A stretch of DNA of 36,878 nucleotides from Shewanella sp. (GTDB taxonomy: Bacteria > Pseudomonadota > Gammaproteobacteria > Enterobacterales > Shewanellaceae): contig JAOIUG010000014.1 of assembly GCA_028223395.1 (NCBI GenBank), positions 1 to 36,878 of the forward strand. The letters run 5' to 3'. Made by a program: the position numbers and the translations under genes. The notes under the pieces were generated by a model that worked only from the letters and a program-made list of their open reading frames with translations, was not told the origin of the DNA and did not search any database. Position 1 is the stretch's first letter. Each line of letters opens with the position of its first letter. This document shows positions 23,621-32,187 of the stretch, in pieces.

Positions 23621-24925
23621 ATGTTATTTGAAAACTTTATCGATTTATTCCTTGATTCAGCGCCATGGTTACTGCTGGGGTTGTTTCTTGCTGGTATGTT
23701 AAAAATGTTTGTGCCTATGGAGTGGATGCAAAAACAATTAGGCGGCCACGGTATTAAAACCACCATCAAGGCAGCAGTACTGGGCGCACCATTACCTTTA
23801 TGTTCTTGTGGAGTGATCCCTGCCGCAGTTGGTTTGCGCCGCAGCGGGGCATCAAAAGCGGCGACCACCTCTTTTTTGGTGTCAACACCAGAGACTGGCG
23901 TAGATTCAGTGGCGGTATCTTACGTTTTACTGGGGCCATTTATGGCAATCGTAAGGCCAATTGCCGCAGTATTAAGTGCGATAGTGGCAGGGTTACTGGT
24001 TGGGCGAGATGAAGATAAGCCGCAGCCCGAAACACAAAATAAAGCTCCTGCAGCAACATGTTGTAGCAGTAACAACACATCAGCAGCAAAGCCGAATGCC
24101 ACATCAAGCTGTGCAACAAATAAACCTGCTGAAATTCACATGAAACCATTGACGCAAAGCCGCGTCATGAGTATGCCGATTAACGCCGGATCGCAGGTTA
24201 TCTCAGCAGAGCCCAACTCTGCTCATTGTTGCAGTAGCAAAAAAGCGGTTAAAACCGATCCCTCTTGCTGTAGTTCAAACTCAACGCCCTCGGCGGAGCA
24301 TGACGCGTGCTGCGATTCTACAAAAGATATTGCCACAGAGCTTAAAGGGACTTCAATACTGAGCCGCATCGGCAAAGGGCTGCATTTTGCTGCCACCGAT
24401 TTGGTCCGTGATACCGCGCTTTGGCTTTTGGTTGGTTTATTTTTTGCGGCATTAGTCACAACGTACGTCCCCGCAGACTTTATGGCAAAATGGGGTGACG
24501 GTATTTTAGCCATGTTAGTGATGGTGTTAATCTCAGTGCCAATGTACATCTGCGCTACAGCATCCACCCCAATCGCGGCAGGATTACTACTGGCGGGCGT
24601 ATCTCCAGGTGCGGTGTTAGTCTTTATGCTTGCAGGCCCTGCAACTAATATTGCCACTTTAGGTGTTGTTGCAAAAGAGCTAGGTAAACGCGCGCTATTG
24701 GGGTATTTAGGCGGCGTTCTCGGAGTGGCATTAGTCTCTGGTGTGTTGGTTAATTACTTGGTTGATACGTTTGGCTTTGTGGTCATGCCGCAAATTGGTG
24801 AGGAGCATCACTTGTTGCCTGAAGCATTAGTGTATTCATCAGGCGTGATCCTCGCGATATTAATGCTGAAGGTGTTCGCAGAAATGCTACCTAAACAGTG
24901 GTGGCGTCGAGATTGCTGCTCGTAA
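23621..24925 (+). CDS. SO_0444-family Cu/Zn efflux permease (DUF318/ArsP-like)
   Basis: The 434-residue product has two membrane bundles (~10-130 and ~255-430). They are joined by a ~120-residue polar linker with double cysteines at 147-148, 203-204, 216-217 and 230-231, each followed by SS or DS. Another pair is at the C-terminus (432-433). Membrane motifs LPLCSCGVIP (C61, C63) and PMYICATASTPIAAG (C311) are typical of DUF318 permeases. NCBI uses the name SO_0444 family Cu/Zn efflux transporter for such proteins (from memory). The linker probably captures metal in the cytoplasm. GAGGAAATAGCC precedes the ATG; transcription is from the MerR-type promoter at 23036-23067. Confidence 0.88.
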   Translation: MLFENFIDLFLDSAPWLLLGLFLAGMLKMFVPMEWMQKQLGGHGIKTTIKAAVLGAPLPLCSCGVIPAAVGLRRSGASKAATTSFLVSTPETGVDSVAVSYVLLGPFMAIVRPIAAVLSAIVAGLLVGRDEDKPQPETQNKAPAATCCSSNNTSAAKPNATSSCATNKPAEIHMKPLTQSRVMSMPINAGSQVISAEPNSAHCCSSKKAVKTDPSCCSSNSTPSAEHDACCDSTKDIATELKGTSILSRIGKGLHFAATDLVRDTALWLLVGLFFAALVTTYVPADFMAKWGDGILAMLVMVLISVPMYICATASTPIAAGLLLAGVSPGAVLVFMLAGPATNIATLGVVAKELGKRALLGYLGGVLGVALVSGVLVNYLVDTFGFVVMPQIGEEHHLLPEALVYSSGVILAILMLKVFAEMLPKQWWRRDCCS

Positions 24926-24938
24926 CCTTATGTTTGAT

Positions 24939-24964
24939 AAAGGGACTCAATGAGTCCCTTTTTT
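24939..24964 (+). terminator. Terminator of the metal efflux operon
   Basis: Stem AAAGGGACT / AGTCCCTTT with a 5-base loop and a T run, 14 bases after the permease stop. Confidence 0.85.
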
Positions 24965-25002
24965 GTGATAACTTAGGCTTGGCATTCCAATAGCCTCATT
25001 GT

Positions 25003-25121
25003 TTGGCTATTCTTACGGTGTTAAAGCCAATGTGTGGGCAATGACTAACGCGTATAATCTCGCCTTGCCAAAATAGCCAGTCATCGGCGGTAAAAATAAT
25101 CATGACAGATCAACAACCCCT
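25003..25121 (-). mobile_element. Palindromic repeat element, copy 3 (half, degenerate)
   Basis: This stretch matches the right-hand ~118 bases of copy 1 in the same orientation: TTGGCTATT at the start, CGCCTTGCCAAAATAGCCA in the middle and GACAGATCAACAACCCCT at the end. Similarity is clearly lower than between copies 1 and 2. The left half of the element is missing. It ends 17 bases before the DsbA-like gene, so that gene's promoter or leader lies within the remnant. Strand is relative to copy 2. Confidence 0.7.
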
Positions 25122-25138
25122 AATAGTAAGGATACAAG

Positions 25139-25795
25139 ATGAAAAAATTACTCACATTGTTGCTAGTAGCAGTGACGACAATCGCTTGTGGAGATAACAA
25201 CACGGCTGAATCGGTACCAGGCTATGTCGCAGGGGTTAATTATCGCACGCTTGCAAACCCTATCAGCACCAATAGCGAGAAAATCGAAGTTAGAGAGTTT
25301 TTTGCCTATGGCTGCCCACACTGCCAGTCATTTGAAACACCGCTACATCACTGGCGCCAAACTATGGCGACAGATGTTAACTTGGTGCAATCGCCAGCGG
25401 TGTGGAATGATTTAATGAAACTGCATGCGCAGGTGTTTTTTATTATTCAAAGCATGCCCAATAAAGCTGAAGTGCATGCTGCACTTTTTGCTGAGGTGAT
25501 GGAGCTGCGCGGCGTGAGTGATGTTAACGCGCAAACAGACAAACTGGCTACATTCTTAGCCGGTTATGGTTTAAGCCGCAATGAGTTTGAGCGGCAGTTA
25601 GCATCAGCTGAAGTGAAAAAAAGCACAGCGCAAGCGATGCAGTTAATGTCACGCGCAAAAGTGGAAGGCACGCCGACGATCGTGATCAACGGCCGTTATG
25701 CCGTGATTAATCGCTCGGCCAAGAGTTTTGAGGAGATACTGGAGATCACTAATTTTCTCATTGATAAAGAAAGAGTGCGTTTAGCTCAACATTAA
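25139..25795 (+). CDS. DsbA-family thioredoxin-fold protein, probable lipoprotein
   Basis: The 218-residue product has a lipoprotein-like signal (MKKLLTLLLVAVTTIAC, C17; the -3 residue is Thr, not the usual Leu). It continues with VREFFAYGCPHCQSFE, whose CPHC active site (59-62) is the DsbA type, and a cis-proline in EGTPTIVING (P179). The family oxidises cysteine pairs in the periplasm. It differs from classical DsbA by the lipid anchor and could be a second, membrane-held oxidase. AAGGAT lies 6 bases upstream. The next gene starts nine bases after the stop, forming a two-gene operon of thiol proteins. Its upstream region is a remnant of the repeat element. Confidence 0.87.
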   Translation: MKKLLTLLLVAVTTIACGDNNTAESVPGYVAGVNYRTLANPISTNSEKIEVREFFAYGCPHCQSFETPLHHWRQTMATDVNLVQSPAVWNDLMKLHAQVFFIIQSMPNKAEVHAALFAEVMELRGVSDVNAQTDKLATFLAGYGLSRNEFERQLASAEVKKSTAQAMQLMSRAKVEGTPTIVINGRYAVINRSAKSFEEILEITNFLIDKERVRLAQH

Positions 25796-25804
25796 GGACA
25801 AACG

Positions 25805-26212
25805 GTGCAACAGCCACAGCAACTTATCATTTTTGACGGTGTGTGCAATTTATGTCATGGCGCGGTTCAATTTGTGGTTAAGCGTGATAGTCACGCTCGC
25901 TTTATGTTTGCACCATTACAATCTAATGCCGCCCAGCGTTATTTATCTCAATTTGGATTAACTGACACCGCCGTCGATAGCGTGATTTTAATCAGCGGCA
26001 ACACCTATTACTTACGCAGCGACGCCGCCATTGAAATCGCCAAACAACTGGATGCACCTTGGCCATTACTACGCTTAACTCGTTGTGTGCCGCGCGTTAT
26101 TCGAGATGGTTTTTATCATCTCATCGCAAAGCGGCGTTACTTGTTATTTGGCACTCGACCTATTTGCCAATTACCCACTAACGCTGTTAAAAAGCGCTTT
26201 ATTCAAGATTGA
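25805..26212 (+). CDS. DUF393 (DCC family) thiol-disulfide protein
   Basis: The 135-residue product starts with GTG, with AAGGACAAAC just before it overlapping the stop of the DsbA-like gene. LIIFDGVCNLCHGAVQFVVKRD holds the DxxCxxC motif (D11, C14, C17) that defines the family. FAPLQSNAAQRYL and SDAAIEIAKQL also fit. Members are annotated as predicted thiol-disulfide oxidoreductases; the biochemical role is not settled. There is no signal peptide, so it acts in the cytoplasm or at the membrane surface. It is co-transcribed with the DsbA-like gene. Confidence 0.85.
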   Translation: MQQPQQLIIFDGVCNLCHGAVQFVVKRDSHARFMFAPLQSNAAQRYLSQFGLTDTAVDSVILISGNTYYLRSDAAIEIAKQLDAPWPLLRLTRCVPRVIRDGFYHLIAKRRYLLFGTRPICQLPTNAVKKRFIQD

Positions 26213-26228
26213 TTGATGCGTGATTAAA

Positions 26229-26265
26229 CCAATAAAAAAGCACTGGATCAGTGCTTTTTTATTGG
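26229..26265. terminator. Bidirectional terminator
   Basis: Perfect 17-bp stem CCAATAAAAAAGCACTG / CAGTGCTTTTTTATTGG with a 3-base loop, between convergent genes ending at 26212 and 26326. Confidence 0.92.
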
Positions 26266-26325
26266 TATCGTGAGCAGTAGTGCAGCTCATTGGCGTTTAG
26301 TTAAACGCATCCTCTAGCGCTGGCT

Positions 26326-27054
26326 TTATTCTGGTAACTCAGCATTGTGGTAGACGTTTTGAACGTCATCACAATCTTCAAGCGCGGCAAGAAACTTATC
26401 AAACTGTTCAATCTCTTCTGCATCAGTGATGGCCGTCATGGTTTGCGGCACAAAAGTTATCTCTTCCATGGCGTATTCAGTGTCTTCAGGTAATTGAGCT
26501 GCAAGCGCCGTTTTCACTTTGAAGAACTCAGTGTGCGGTGCATAAACGCTGATCATGCCGGCATCAAGCTCAACGTCAGTGACATCAACGTCAGCCATCA
26601 TTAACATTTCTAGAATAGCGTCTTCGTCATCGCCAGCAAATACAAACACGGCTTGGTGATCAAACATGTGGCCAACAGTACCAGGGCCACCGAGTTTAGC
26701 GCCATTTTTTACAAAGGCTTGGCGCACTTCAGTAAAAGTTCGTTTGCCGTTATCAGTTAGGCAATCGGCAATCACCATGCAGCCGCCAGGACCAAAGCCT
26801 TCGTAGCGAGCTGTTTCGTAATCTTCACCGCCGCCGCCGCGTGCTTTTTCGATTGCACGTTCAATAACGTGTGCGGGAACCTGATCCTTTTTGGCTTTAG
26901 AGATCATTTGACGAAGTGCGAGGTTGCCATCGGGATCGAAGCCGCCATTTTTGGCGCAAACGTAGATCTCTTTTCCGTATCGAGAATAGAGTCTGGTTTT
27001 CTGCCCAGCTGTTTTCGCCATGGATTCTTTGCGGTTTTGGTATGCTCTGCCCAT
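26326..27054 (-). CDS. YebC/PmpR family protein, YeeN type
   Basis: The 242-residue product has the YebC fold: [22 protein letters not shown] start, [64 protein letters not shown] and [19 protein letters not shown] end. The start [21 protein letters not shown] and the overall pattern place it nearer E. coli YeeN than YebC. The family was first described as transcription regulators and is now linked to relief of ribosome stalling at proline runs, at least for YebC. Single gene, convergent with the DUF393 gene. Confidence 0.9.
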   Translation of the reverse strand: MGRAYQNRKESMAKTAGQKTRLYSRYGKEIYVCAKNGGFDPDGNLALRQMISKAKKDQVPAHVIERAIEKARGGGGEDYETARYEGFGPGGCMVIADCLTDNGKRTFTEVRQAFVKNGAKLGGPGTVGHMFDHQAVFVFAGDDEDAILEMLMMADVDVTDVELDAGMISVYAPHTEFFKVKTALAAQLPEDTEYAMEEITFVPQTMTAITDAEEIEQFDKFLAALEDCDDVQNVYHNAELPE

Positions 27055-27355
27055 CTTGATTCTTTCTCACTAAGCTTTAAAAATTGCTAGCAATGTTAAC
27101 AGCTTTATTAGCACAAATCAGTCGTCGGCATTCAAAAATAGTCACTGCATCAATAAAACTCAACTGCGAGTCGTCATAGCGCCTCGTTTGAGCTGCAAAG
27201 AGGGCTTGCTTTATCGTCATCAAAAAAGAGGTATGAGCTTGTATTGAGGCGTTAGCATGTTGGATTGGCAAGCAAGAGTTGCCGACGTTGTGGGTTTATG
27301 TTTGCCACTTTTCAGTGCTAAACTGCAGCACTAGCCTATTGTTGGAGACGTATCT
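27055..27355. other. Intergenic region between divergent YeeN-like and elaA genes
   Basis: A 301-base gap. A 64-codon minus-strand frame (27077-27271) has no family likeness. No clear repeat, operator or strong promoter was found. Confidence 0.4.
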
Positions 27356-27820
27356 GTGCTGTGGAAATCCCTTTCTTTCTCAGAGCTTAAACTCGACGAA
27401 TTATATGAACTACTCAAGTTACGAGTGGACGTATTTGTGGTAGAGCAAAATTGTCCGTATCCAGAGTTAGATAATAAAGATCGTCATAGCCAAACTCAGC
27501 ATTTATTAGGGCTTGATGAGCATGGCAATATCCAAGCTTATGCGCGAGTGCTTGCACCCGGCGTGAGCTATCCAGATGCCAGCATTGGGCGGGTGATAGT
27601 CTCAAAGGCGGCGCGCGGCGCAGGGGTTGCCCACACGTTAATGCAAAAAGCGATTTCGATATCAGTTAAAAAATGGCCAGAGCATAATATTCAACTCGGC
27701 GGACAAGAGCACTTAACCGGTTTTTATCAACAACAAGGCTTTGAGCCAGTGTCAGATGTATATTTAGAAGACGGGATCCCCCATCTCGATATGCTATTAA
27801 CTTTGAAAGGTAAAAAATAG
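27356..27820 (+). CDS. elaA: ElaA-family GNAT acetyltransferase
   Basis: The 154-residue product closely follows E. coli ElaA: ELYELLKLRVDVFVVEQNCPYPELDNKD, YARVLAPG, IGRVIVSKAARGAGVAHTLM (acetyl-CoA loop), IQLGGQEHLTGFYQQQGFEPV and YLEDGIPHLDML. The start is GTG with GGAGA nine bases before. The natural substrate of ElaA is not established. The next gene begins two bases after its stop, so both are probably co-translated. Confidence 0.93.
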   Translation: MLWKSLSFSELKLDELYELLKLRVDVFVVEQNCPYPELDNKDRHSQTQHLLGLDEHGNIQAYARVLAPGVSYPDASIGRVIVSKAARGAGVAHTLMQKAISISVKKWPEHNIQLGGQEHLTGFYQQQGFEPVSDVYLEDGIPHLDMLLTLKGKK

Positions 27821-27821
27821 A

Positions 27822-28139
27822 ATGTCAGATTATAAAGTGAATACTCAACAGCTAGTGTGTGTGGCAACATTTACCGCCAAAGCGGGAAAAATTGCCGAGT
27901 TAGTCGATGCACTATCAGCACTTATCGCCGATACTCGCCGTGAGCATGGCTGCATTCGTTATGAGTTAAACCTCAGCCGAGAAAACGCTGACAAAGTGAC
28001 GTTTATCGAAAAATTTGTCGATGAAGCCGCGTTTAATCGCCATTGTGAGAAAGACGCGATTCAACATTACTTTCACCAGATCATGCCAGCATTAGTTGAC
28101 TCTCATCATGTTGAAACCTATCACGAAGTGATTGCCTAA
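27822..28139 (+). CDS. Antibiotic biosynthesis monooxygenase (ABM) domain protein
   Basis: The 105-residue product is a single ABM ferredoxin-like domain: LVCVATFTAKAGKIAELVDAL, TRREHGCIRYELNLS, VTFIEKFVDEAAFNRHCEKDAIQHY and the C-terminal VETYHEV. It is of the YgiN type, for which quinol monooxygenase activity is known in E. coli. The function here is unproven. It directly follows elaA. Confidence 0.88.
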   Translation: MSDYKVNTQQLVCVATFTAKAGKIAELVDALSALIADTRREHGCIRYELNLSRENADKVTFIEKFVDEAAFNRHCEKDAIQHYFHQIMPALVDSHHVETYHEVIA

Positions 28140-28512
28140 TTTAATGCTCTAAGGTGTTTGCTTAAACATGCTCGCATATAAGATTTAGCCTAAAATGGTG
28201 CCGCGCGAGGCACCGTTATTGTGATCTTAACGCGTATTGCTCACCCATCACGTTCGCCACTGCTTGAGATTAACTGCTGATTGATTGAGCACCGCAAGCC
28301 TTAAACATGACGTATGATTGTGTTTCTTGTATTTAGTGACCAAACTCAAACGAATAGCGGCTTGGCGATGATTGCCAAGTATCACGCTTTCCTTTAATTT
28401 AGTGACCAGCTAATTTTATTATCAACCTCTTTATATACGTGTTGCGATTACCGCGACACGTAACAGCTTGCTAGCTATTTTGCTGCAAGCTGCGTTTGGA
28501 TTAAGGAATGTA
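28140..28512 (+). promoter_or_regulatory. Upstream region of the condensin-like operon, with repeats and hairpins
   Basis: 373 bases without a gene. GGTGCC / GGCACC (28197-28202 and 28209-28214) is a weak terminator candidate for elaA-ABM. The 12-base direct repeat ATTTAGTGACCA occurs at 28331-28342 and 28397-28408. A CTTGGC / GCCAAG hairpin (28361-28366, 28374-28379) lies between them. CAGCTTGC / GCAAGCTG (28464-28471, 28485-28492) forms a hairpin with an inner AGC/GCT, just ahead of the ribosome site. The direct repeats could bind a regulator; the last hairpin would lie in the mRNA leader. Confidence 0.5.
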
Positions 28513-31500
28513 ATGCCAAGCTTAAATCGCATCGTACTGATTGATACTCACTTGCCCGGCGTAGTTGAACTCGCCCTTGATGGCCATACCAACATATGTG
28601 GTACTAACGCATCGGGTAAAACCACGCTACAGCGCTTGGTGCCGGTTTTTTACGGTGAGTACCCAAGCCGAGTTGTCCCCTCTACTCGTGATAGTTTTGA
28701 GCGCTGGTATCTGCCGCACGAATCGAGCTTTATCATCTACGAATATATTAAATCTGACGGACTCGCCTACCAAGCCGTATTAGCCTCTGCAGGCGATGGC
28801 AAAGGCGTTAATTATCGCTTTATCGCTAAAGGCTTTGAGCTAGATGATTATATTAAAACCCAGCAGGGCGATAACATTCAGTGTTTTACCATGGCTGAAC
28901 TTGGCCGAGAGATGAAGCGCGCGGGTACAGCGGTCACTAATCTACTCAATACTCGAGAGTTTAGGGCGATTATTCAAAACGATAGAGCATTATTAAGCAC
29001 CGGCAGTAACCGCACCGAACTGCGTAATTACGCTCGTCAATTTTCGCTGTGTGAGGCGGAGCACTCGCTGCGCCATATTGAAAAACTGGCCAAAGCAGTA
29101 CACTCAAAAGAGGGTAAGATGGAGACGATCAAATCGATGATCGCCGCCATTCTTGAAGAGGATGGTGTTAATCCTCCTAGCTCTCGCATTAACCCGCAAC
29201 ATGTTGAGTCTTGGATAAAAGAGAGTCAGCTTATTCAGGGCTTTGAGCTTATTCGCCCAGAGTTTGAAAAGCTAGAACAAGAGTTTGACCAGCTACTAAG
29301 CACAGAGCAGCGACTGGCCAGCCTGCGCCGCGGTTATAGCAAAGATGAAAGTGATGAGCTCGAAAGACAAGAGCATCACCAAGATTTGTCAAAAGCGCTC
29401 AACGCTAAACTCAGAGAGTTAGATGAAAAGTGGAAAGCGCAGCGTGATGAGCTCAACTTAGACTTATCAGCCGCTAAGGGCGATGTGGCCAAGTGTGAAC
29501 AAGAGCTTGACTCAATTGAAGATCAACACGCTTCATTTCAAGACGCTGACATTGAACAAGCAAAATTGGATCTCGAGCAGCTGCCCAGCTGGCGCGCGAC
29601 CTTAGAGAACTTGTCAGAGCGGCATAAACTACAAACTGAAAAGCACCAAGATATAGAAGCGGCGTACAACGCCCGTCGCAGTAAAATTGGTGAAGGGCTT
29701 AACCGAGAGCTGGAAAACTTGCATCAAGAGCAAGATAGCTTAAGAGAGTCTCGCGATAAACAGCGTGAACAAGGCCGCTCTGAGTTAGCAGCATTAGAAG
29801 AGCAATGGCGCGATGCCACAGATAAAGGCCAGGCTAAATTTAGTGAACAAGCCTATCAATTAAAGCTGTCTGCCGCAGAGCTGAAAGTACGCGTTGATAG
29901 CGTGACCTACTCAGAAGAGGAAAAGCTGGCATTAGCGGTGTTTGATGAGCGAATTACCCGCGCCGATGAAGAGCAAGAGAGCTGTAACGCAAAGGTTGAG
30001 CGCTTTACAAGCGAAGAGCGTAAGCTGCGTGCTAAACGCGATCAAGCTAATGAAAGTTTACGGGTTGCTGGTATTCGAGTCACAGAGCGCCAAAGCGAGC
30101 TTGAAGAGCTGCACCATATTTTATTCCCGCAGTCACACACGTTACTTGAGTTTTTACGTAAAGAGGCCAATGGCTGGGAAAACACCTTAGGCAAGGTGAT
30201 TAATTCAGATCTGCTGCACCGTAGCGACTTGCAGCCCGCTATTAGCGGTGAAAACCTTGAAGCTTTATATGGTATAGCGCTCGATCTCAAGGCGATCGAT
30301 TCTCCTGAGTACGCCGCCTCTGAGCAGGAGCTGCGCATCAAGCATGCGAATGCCGAGGAGATGCTAACCAGTGCTAAAGAGTTACAGGCAGAAGCTGAGT
30401 CCAAATTAGTGGCCGTTAATAGCGAGCTTGATGCCATGGCACGTGAGCTCACCTTTGCTCGCACCGCCTATAAAAATAGCCGCGACGATCTGCGCCGGCT
30501 GTTTGATGATAAACGCGCTGAGCAAGACAAAATCAACCAAGCATTGAATGAGCGAAAGTCAGCATCGCAAAAGCAACTTGCCAGACTTGAGGGCGAGCTG
30601 AAGCAATTAAAGCAGCAGCAACAAGAGTGGCTTGAAGCGCAAAAAGAGCAGGCGTTAGAAGCGCGCATGGAGAAAAACGCCTATTGGCAGGAGGTTGTCG
30701 GCGCATTAGACAATCAGCTTGGTCAGGTTAAAGCGAATATCCAAAACCGTCGAGATCATGCTAAAAGTGAGCAAAAGGCTTGCGAGCAGTGGTATAAGGA
30801 TGAGCTTAAATCTCGCGGCATTGATGAAGCCAAAATCGTCGCGCTAAAAACCGAGATCCGCACCCTTGAAGCCAATATCAGCAAAGCGGAACAACGCCGC
30901 AGTGAAGTGCTGCGTTATGACGACTGGTATCAACACACTTGGCTGAAACGTAAGCCTAAGTTGCAAACTGAGCTCAGTACAGTAAAGCAAGCGAGCCTAT
31001 CATTAGAGCAGCAACTGAAAGCGCAAGCCAACGACGTTAAAACTCAGCGTGATGAGCTTGAATTACAACGTAAACGCTCAGATGCAGTGCAAGTTGAAGC
31101 CTCAGAAAACCTCACTAAATTACGCAGTGTGATGCGTAAACTGACAGAGCTTAAACTGCCAGCTAATAATGAAGATGCTCAAGGCGGACTGAGCGAGCGT
31201 CTGCGCCAAGGCGAAGAGCAACTGTTAAAGCGTGATTCACTGCTGGGCTCCGTTAAGCAGTATGTTGAACATTTTGATTCAGTCATTGCCAGTAAGTCAG
31301 GTTCTAGCTTATCGGAGACATGGGAGCGCGCGCGCGAAGAGTCGAGCTTTGTCAATGACAAAGGTATTCGTATTCTCGATTACCGCAAACTGGTGCCACA
31401 GCTAGAGCAGTTACTGAACGTGATGGTGCCGCAATCGATGATGGCGCTGCGTGAACAAGGACGTATTTTCGGGGTTGATCTGACCGCGTTTTACGATGTA

Positions 31501-32187
31501 CTTGCCGATATTGACCGCCGCATCGCCACCCAAAGCGCCCGCATTACTCGTGAGGTAGGTGAAGAGTTGTTCCTTGATGGCGTATCGGAATCTGCGGTTA
31601 AGATCCGCTCGCGCATTAGCGAACTAGAATTTTGGCCAGAGCTGGAAGCATTTGTTAAAGCGTTCCGCCAATGGAAAGCGGACGGCTTTAGTGAGTTGCC
31701 GGGAGAAGATTACACCAATAGTATGCGCCGTGCGCTAGACATTATTGGCCGGGCGGCATTATCGGGCGGCATTGCTAAGCTACTGGAGATTGAACTGCGC
31801 TTAAAAGAGGGCAATAGCGATCTGATTATTCGTACCGACAGGCAGCTCAACGAGTCATCAAGCCATGGCATGGCCTACCTTATCTTGTGTAAGTTCCTAT
31901 TAGCTTTTACCCGCCTGTTACGTGGCCGGGCAGAGGTGACGATTCACTGGCCCATTGACGAGCTAGGTACCTTACACCACGGTAACGTGAAAAAGATATT
32001 TGATGCGTGTGAGAATAACAATATCTCAGTACTTGGCGCATTCCCTAACCCAGAATCTGAGGTGCTTAGCTTGTTTGCTAATCGTTATATTATTAATAAA
32101 CAAACCAAAAAACTGCAGGTGGTTAAACCGCAGGTTAACTCGATTGCCGAAAAGCTTAGTCAGCGACGTACTCAGGAGGCGGTGTAA
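28513..32187 (+). CDS. SMC-like ATPase of a Wadjet/Mks-type condensin (JetC/MksB-like)
   Basis: The 1224-residue product has the SMC plan. The N-terminal head has Walker A ICGTNASGKTTLQ (30-38). A first long coiled coil spans ~270-535. A hinge-like part at ~540-605 (HTLLEFLRKEANGWENTLGKVI..LLHRSDLQP) resembles the hinge of JetC/MukB-type proteins. A second coiled coil runs ~610-960, and the C-terminal head follows. The signature position reads SSSHGMAYL (1115-1123) in place of the usual LSGG-like motif, and Walker B is VTIHWPIDELG with D1149-E1150. Start ATG 28513 (AAGGA upstream) is preferred to an earlier TTG. It should dimerise and extrude DNA loops. The stop overlaps the next start by one base. 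Confidence 0.85.
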   Translation: MPSLNRIVLIDTHLPGVVELALDGHTNICGTNASGKTTLQRLVPVFYGEYPSRVVPSTRDSFERWYLPHESSFIIYEYIKSDGLAYQAVLASAGDGKGVNYRFIAKGFELDDYIKTQQGDNIQCFTMAELGREMKRAGTAVTNLLNTREFRAIIQNDRALLSTGSNRTELRNYARQFSLCEAEHSLRHIEKLAKAVHSKEGKMETIKSMIAAILEEDGVNPPSSRINPQHVESWIKESQLIQGFELIRPEFEKLEQEFDQLLSTEQRLASLRRGYSKDESDELERQEHHQDLSKALNAKLRELDEKWKAQRDELNLDLSAAKGDVAKCEQELDSIEDQHASFQDADIEQAKLDLEQLPSWRATLENLSERHKLQTEKHQDIEAAYNARRSKIGEGLNRELENLHQEQDSLRESRDKQREQGRSELAALEEQWRDATDKGQAKFSEQAYQLKLSAAELKVRVDSVTYSEEEKLALAVFDERITRADEEQESCNAKVERFTSEERKLRAKRDQANESLRVAGIRVTERQSELEELHHILFPQSHTLLEFLRKEANGWENTLGKVINSDLLHRSDLQPAISGENLEALYGIALDLKAIDSPEYAASEQELRIKHANAEEMLTSAKELQAEAESKLVAVNSELDAMARELTFARTAYKNSRDDLRRLFDDKRAEQDKINQALNERKSASQKQLARLEGELKQLKQQQQEWLEAQKEQALEARMEKNAYWQEVVGALDNQLGQVKANIQNRRDHAKSEQKACEQWYKDELKSRGIDEAKIVALKTEIRTLEANISKAEQRRSEVLRYDDWYQHTWLKRKPKLQTELSTVKQASLSLEQQLKAQANDVKTQRDELELQRKRSDAVQVEASENLTKLRSVMRKLTELKLPANNEDAQGGLSERLRQGEEQLLKRDSLLGSVKQYVEHFDSVIASKSGSSLSETWERAREESSFVNDKGIRILDYRKLVPQLEQLLNVMVPQSMMALREQGRIFGVDLTAFYDVLADIDRRIATQSARITREVGEELFLDGVSESAVKIRSRISELEFWPELEAFVKAFRQWKADGFSELPGEDYTNSMRRALDIIGRAALSGGIAKLLEIELRLKEGNSDLIIRTDRQLNESSSHGMAYLILCKFLLAFTRLLRGRAEVTIHWPIDELGTLHHGNVKKIFDACENNNISVLGAFPNPESEVLSLFANRYIINKQTKKLQVVKPQVNSIAEKLSQRRTQEAV

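Noticed and set aside
24223..24657. 144-codon frame antisense to the metal permease
   Set aside because: It lies opposite a well-supported membrane protein and its composition reflects the codons of that gene.
27077..27271. 64-codon minus-strand frame between the YeeN-like and elaA genes
   Set aside because: No ribosome site or family pattern, and it lies where divergent promoters are expected.
30042..30464. 140-codon Ser/Leu-rich frame antisense to the SMC-like gene
   Set aside because: It is the usual antisense shadow of a coiled-coil gene rich in Glu, Ala and Leu codons.
28513..32187. SbcC, RecN or MukB as identity of the large ATPase
   Set aside because: The hinge-like segment and the company of MukE-, MukF- and Toprim-like genes fit JetC/MksB better; no sbcD or mukF/mukE of the standard order is present.
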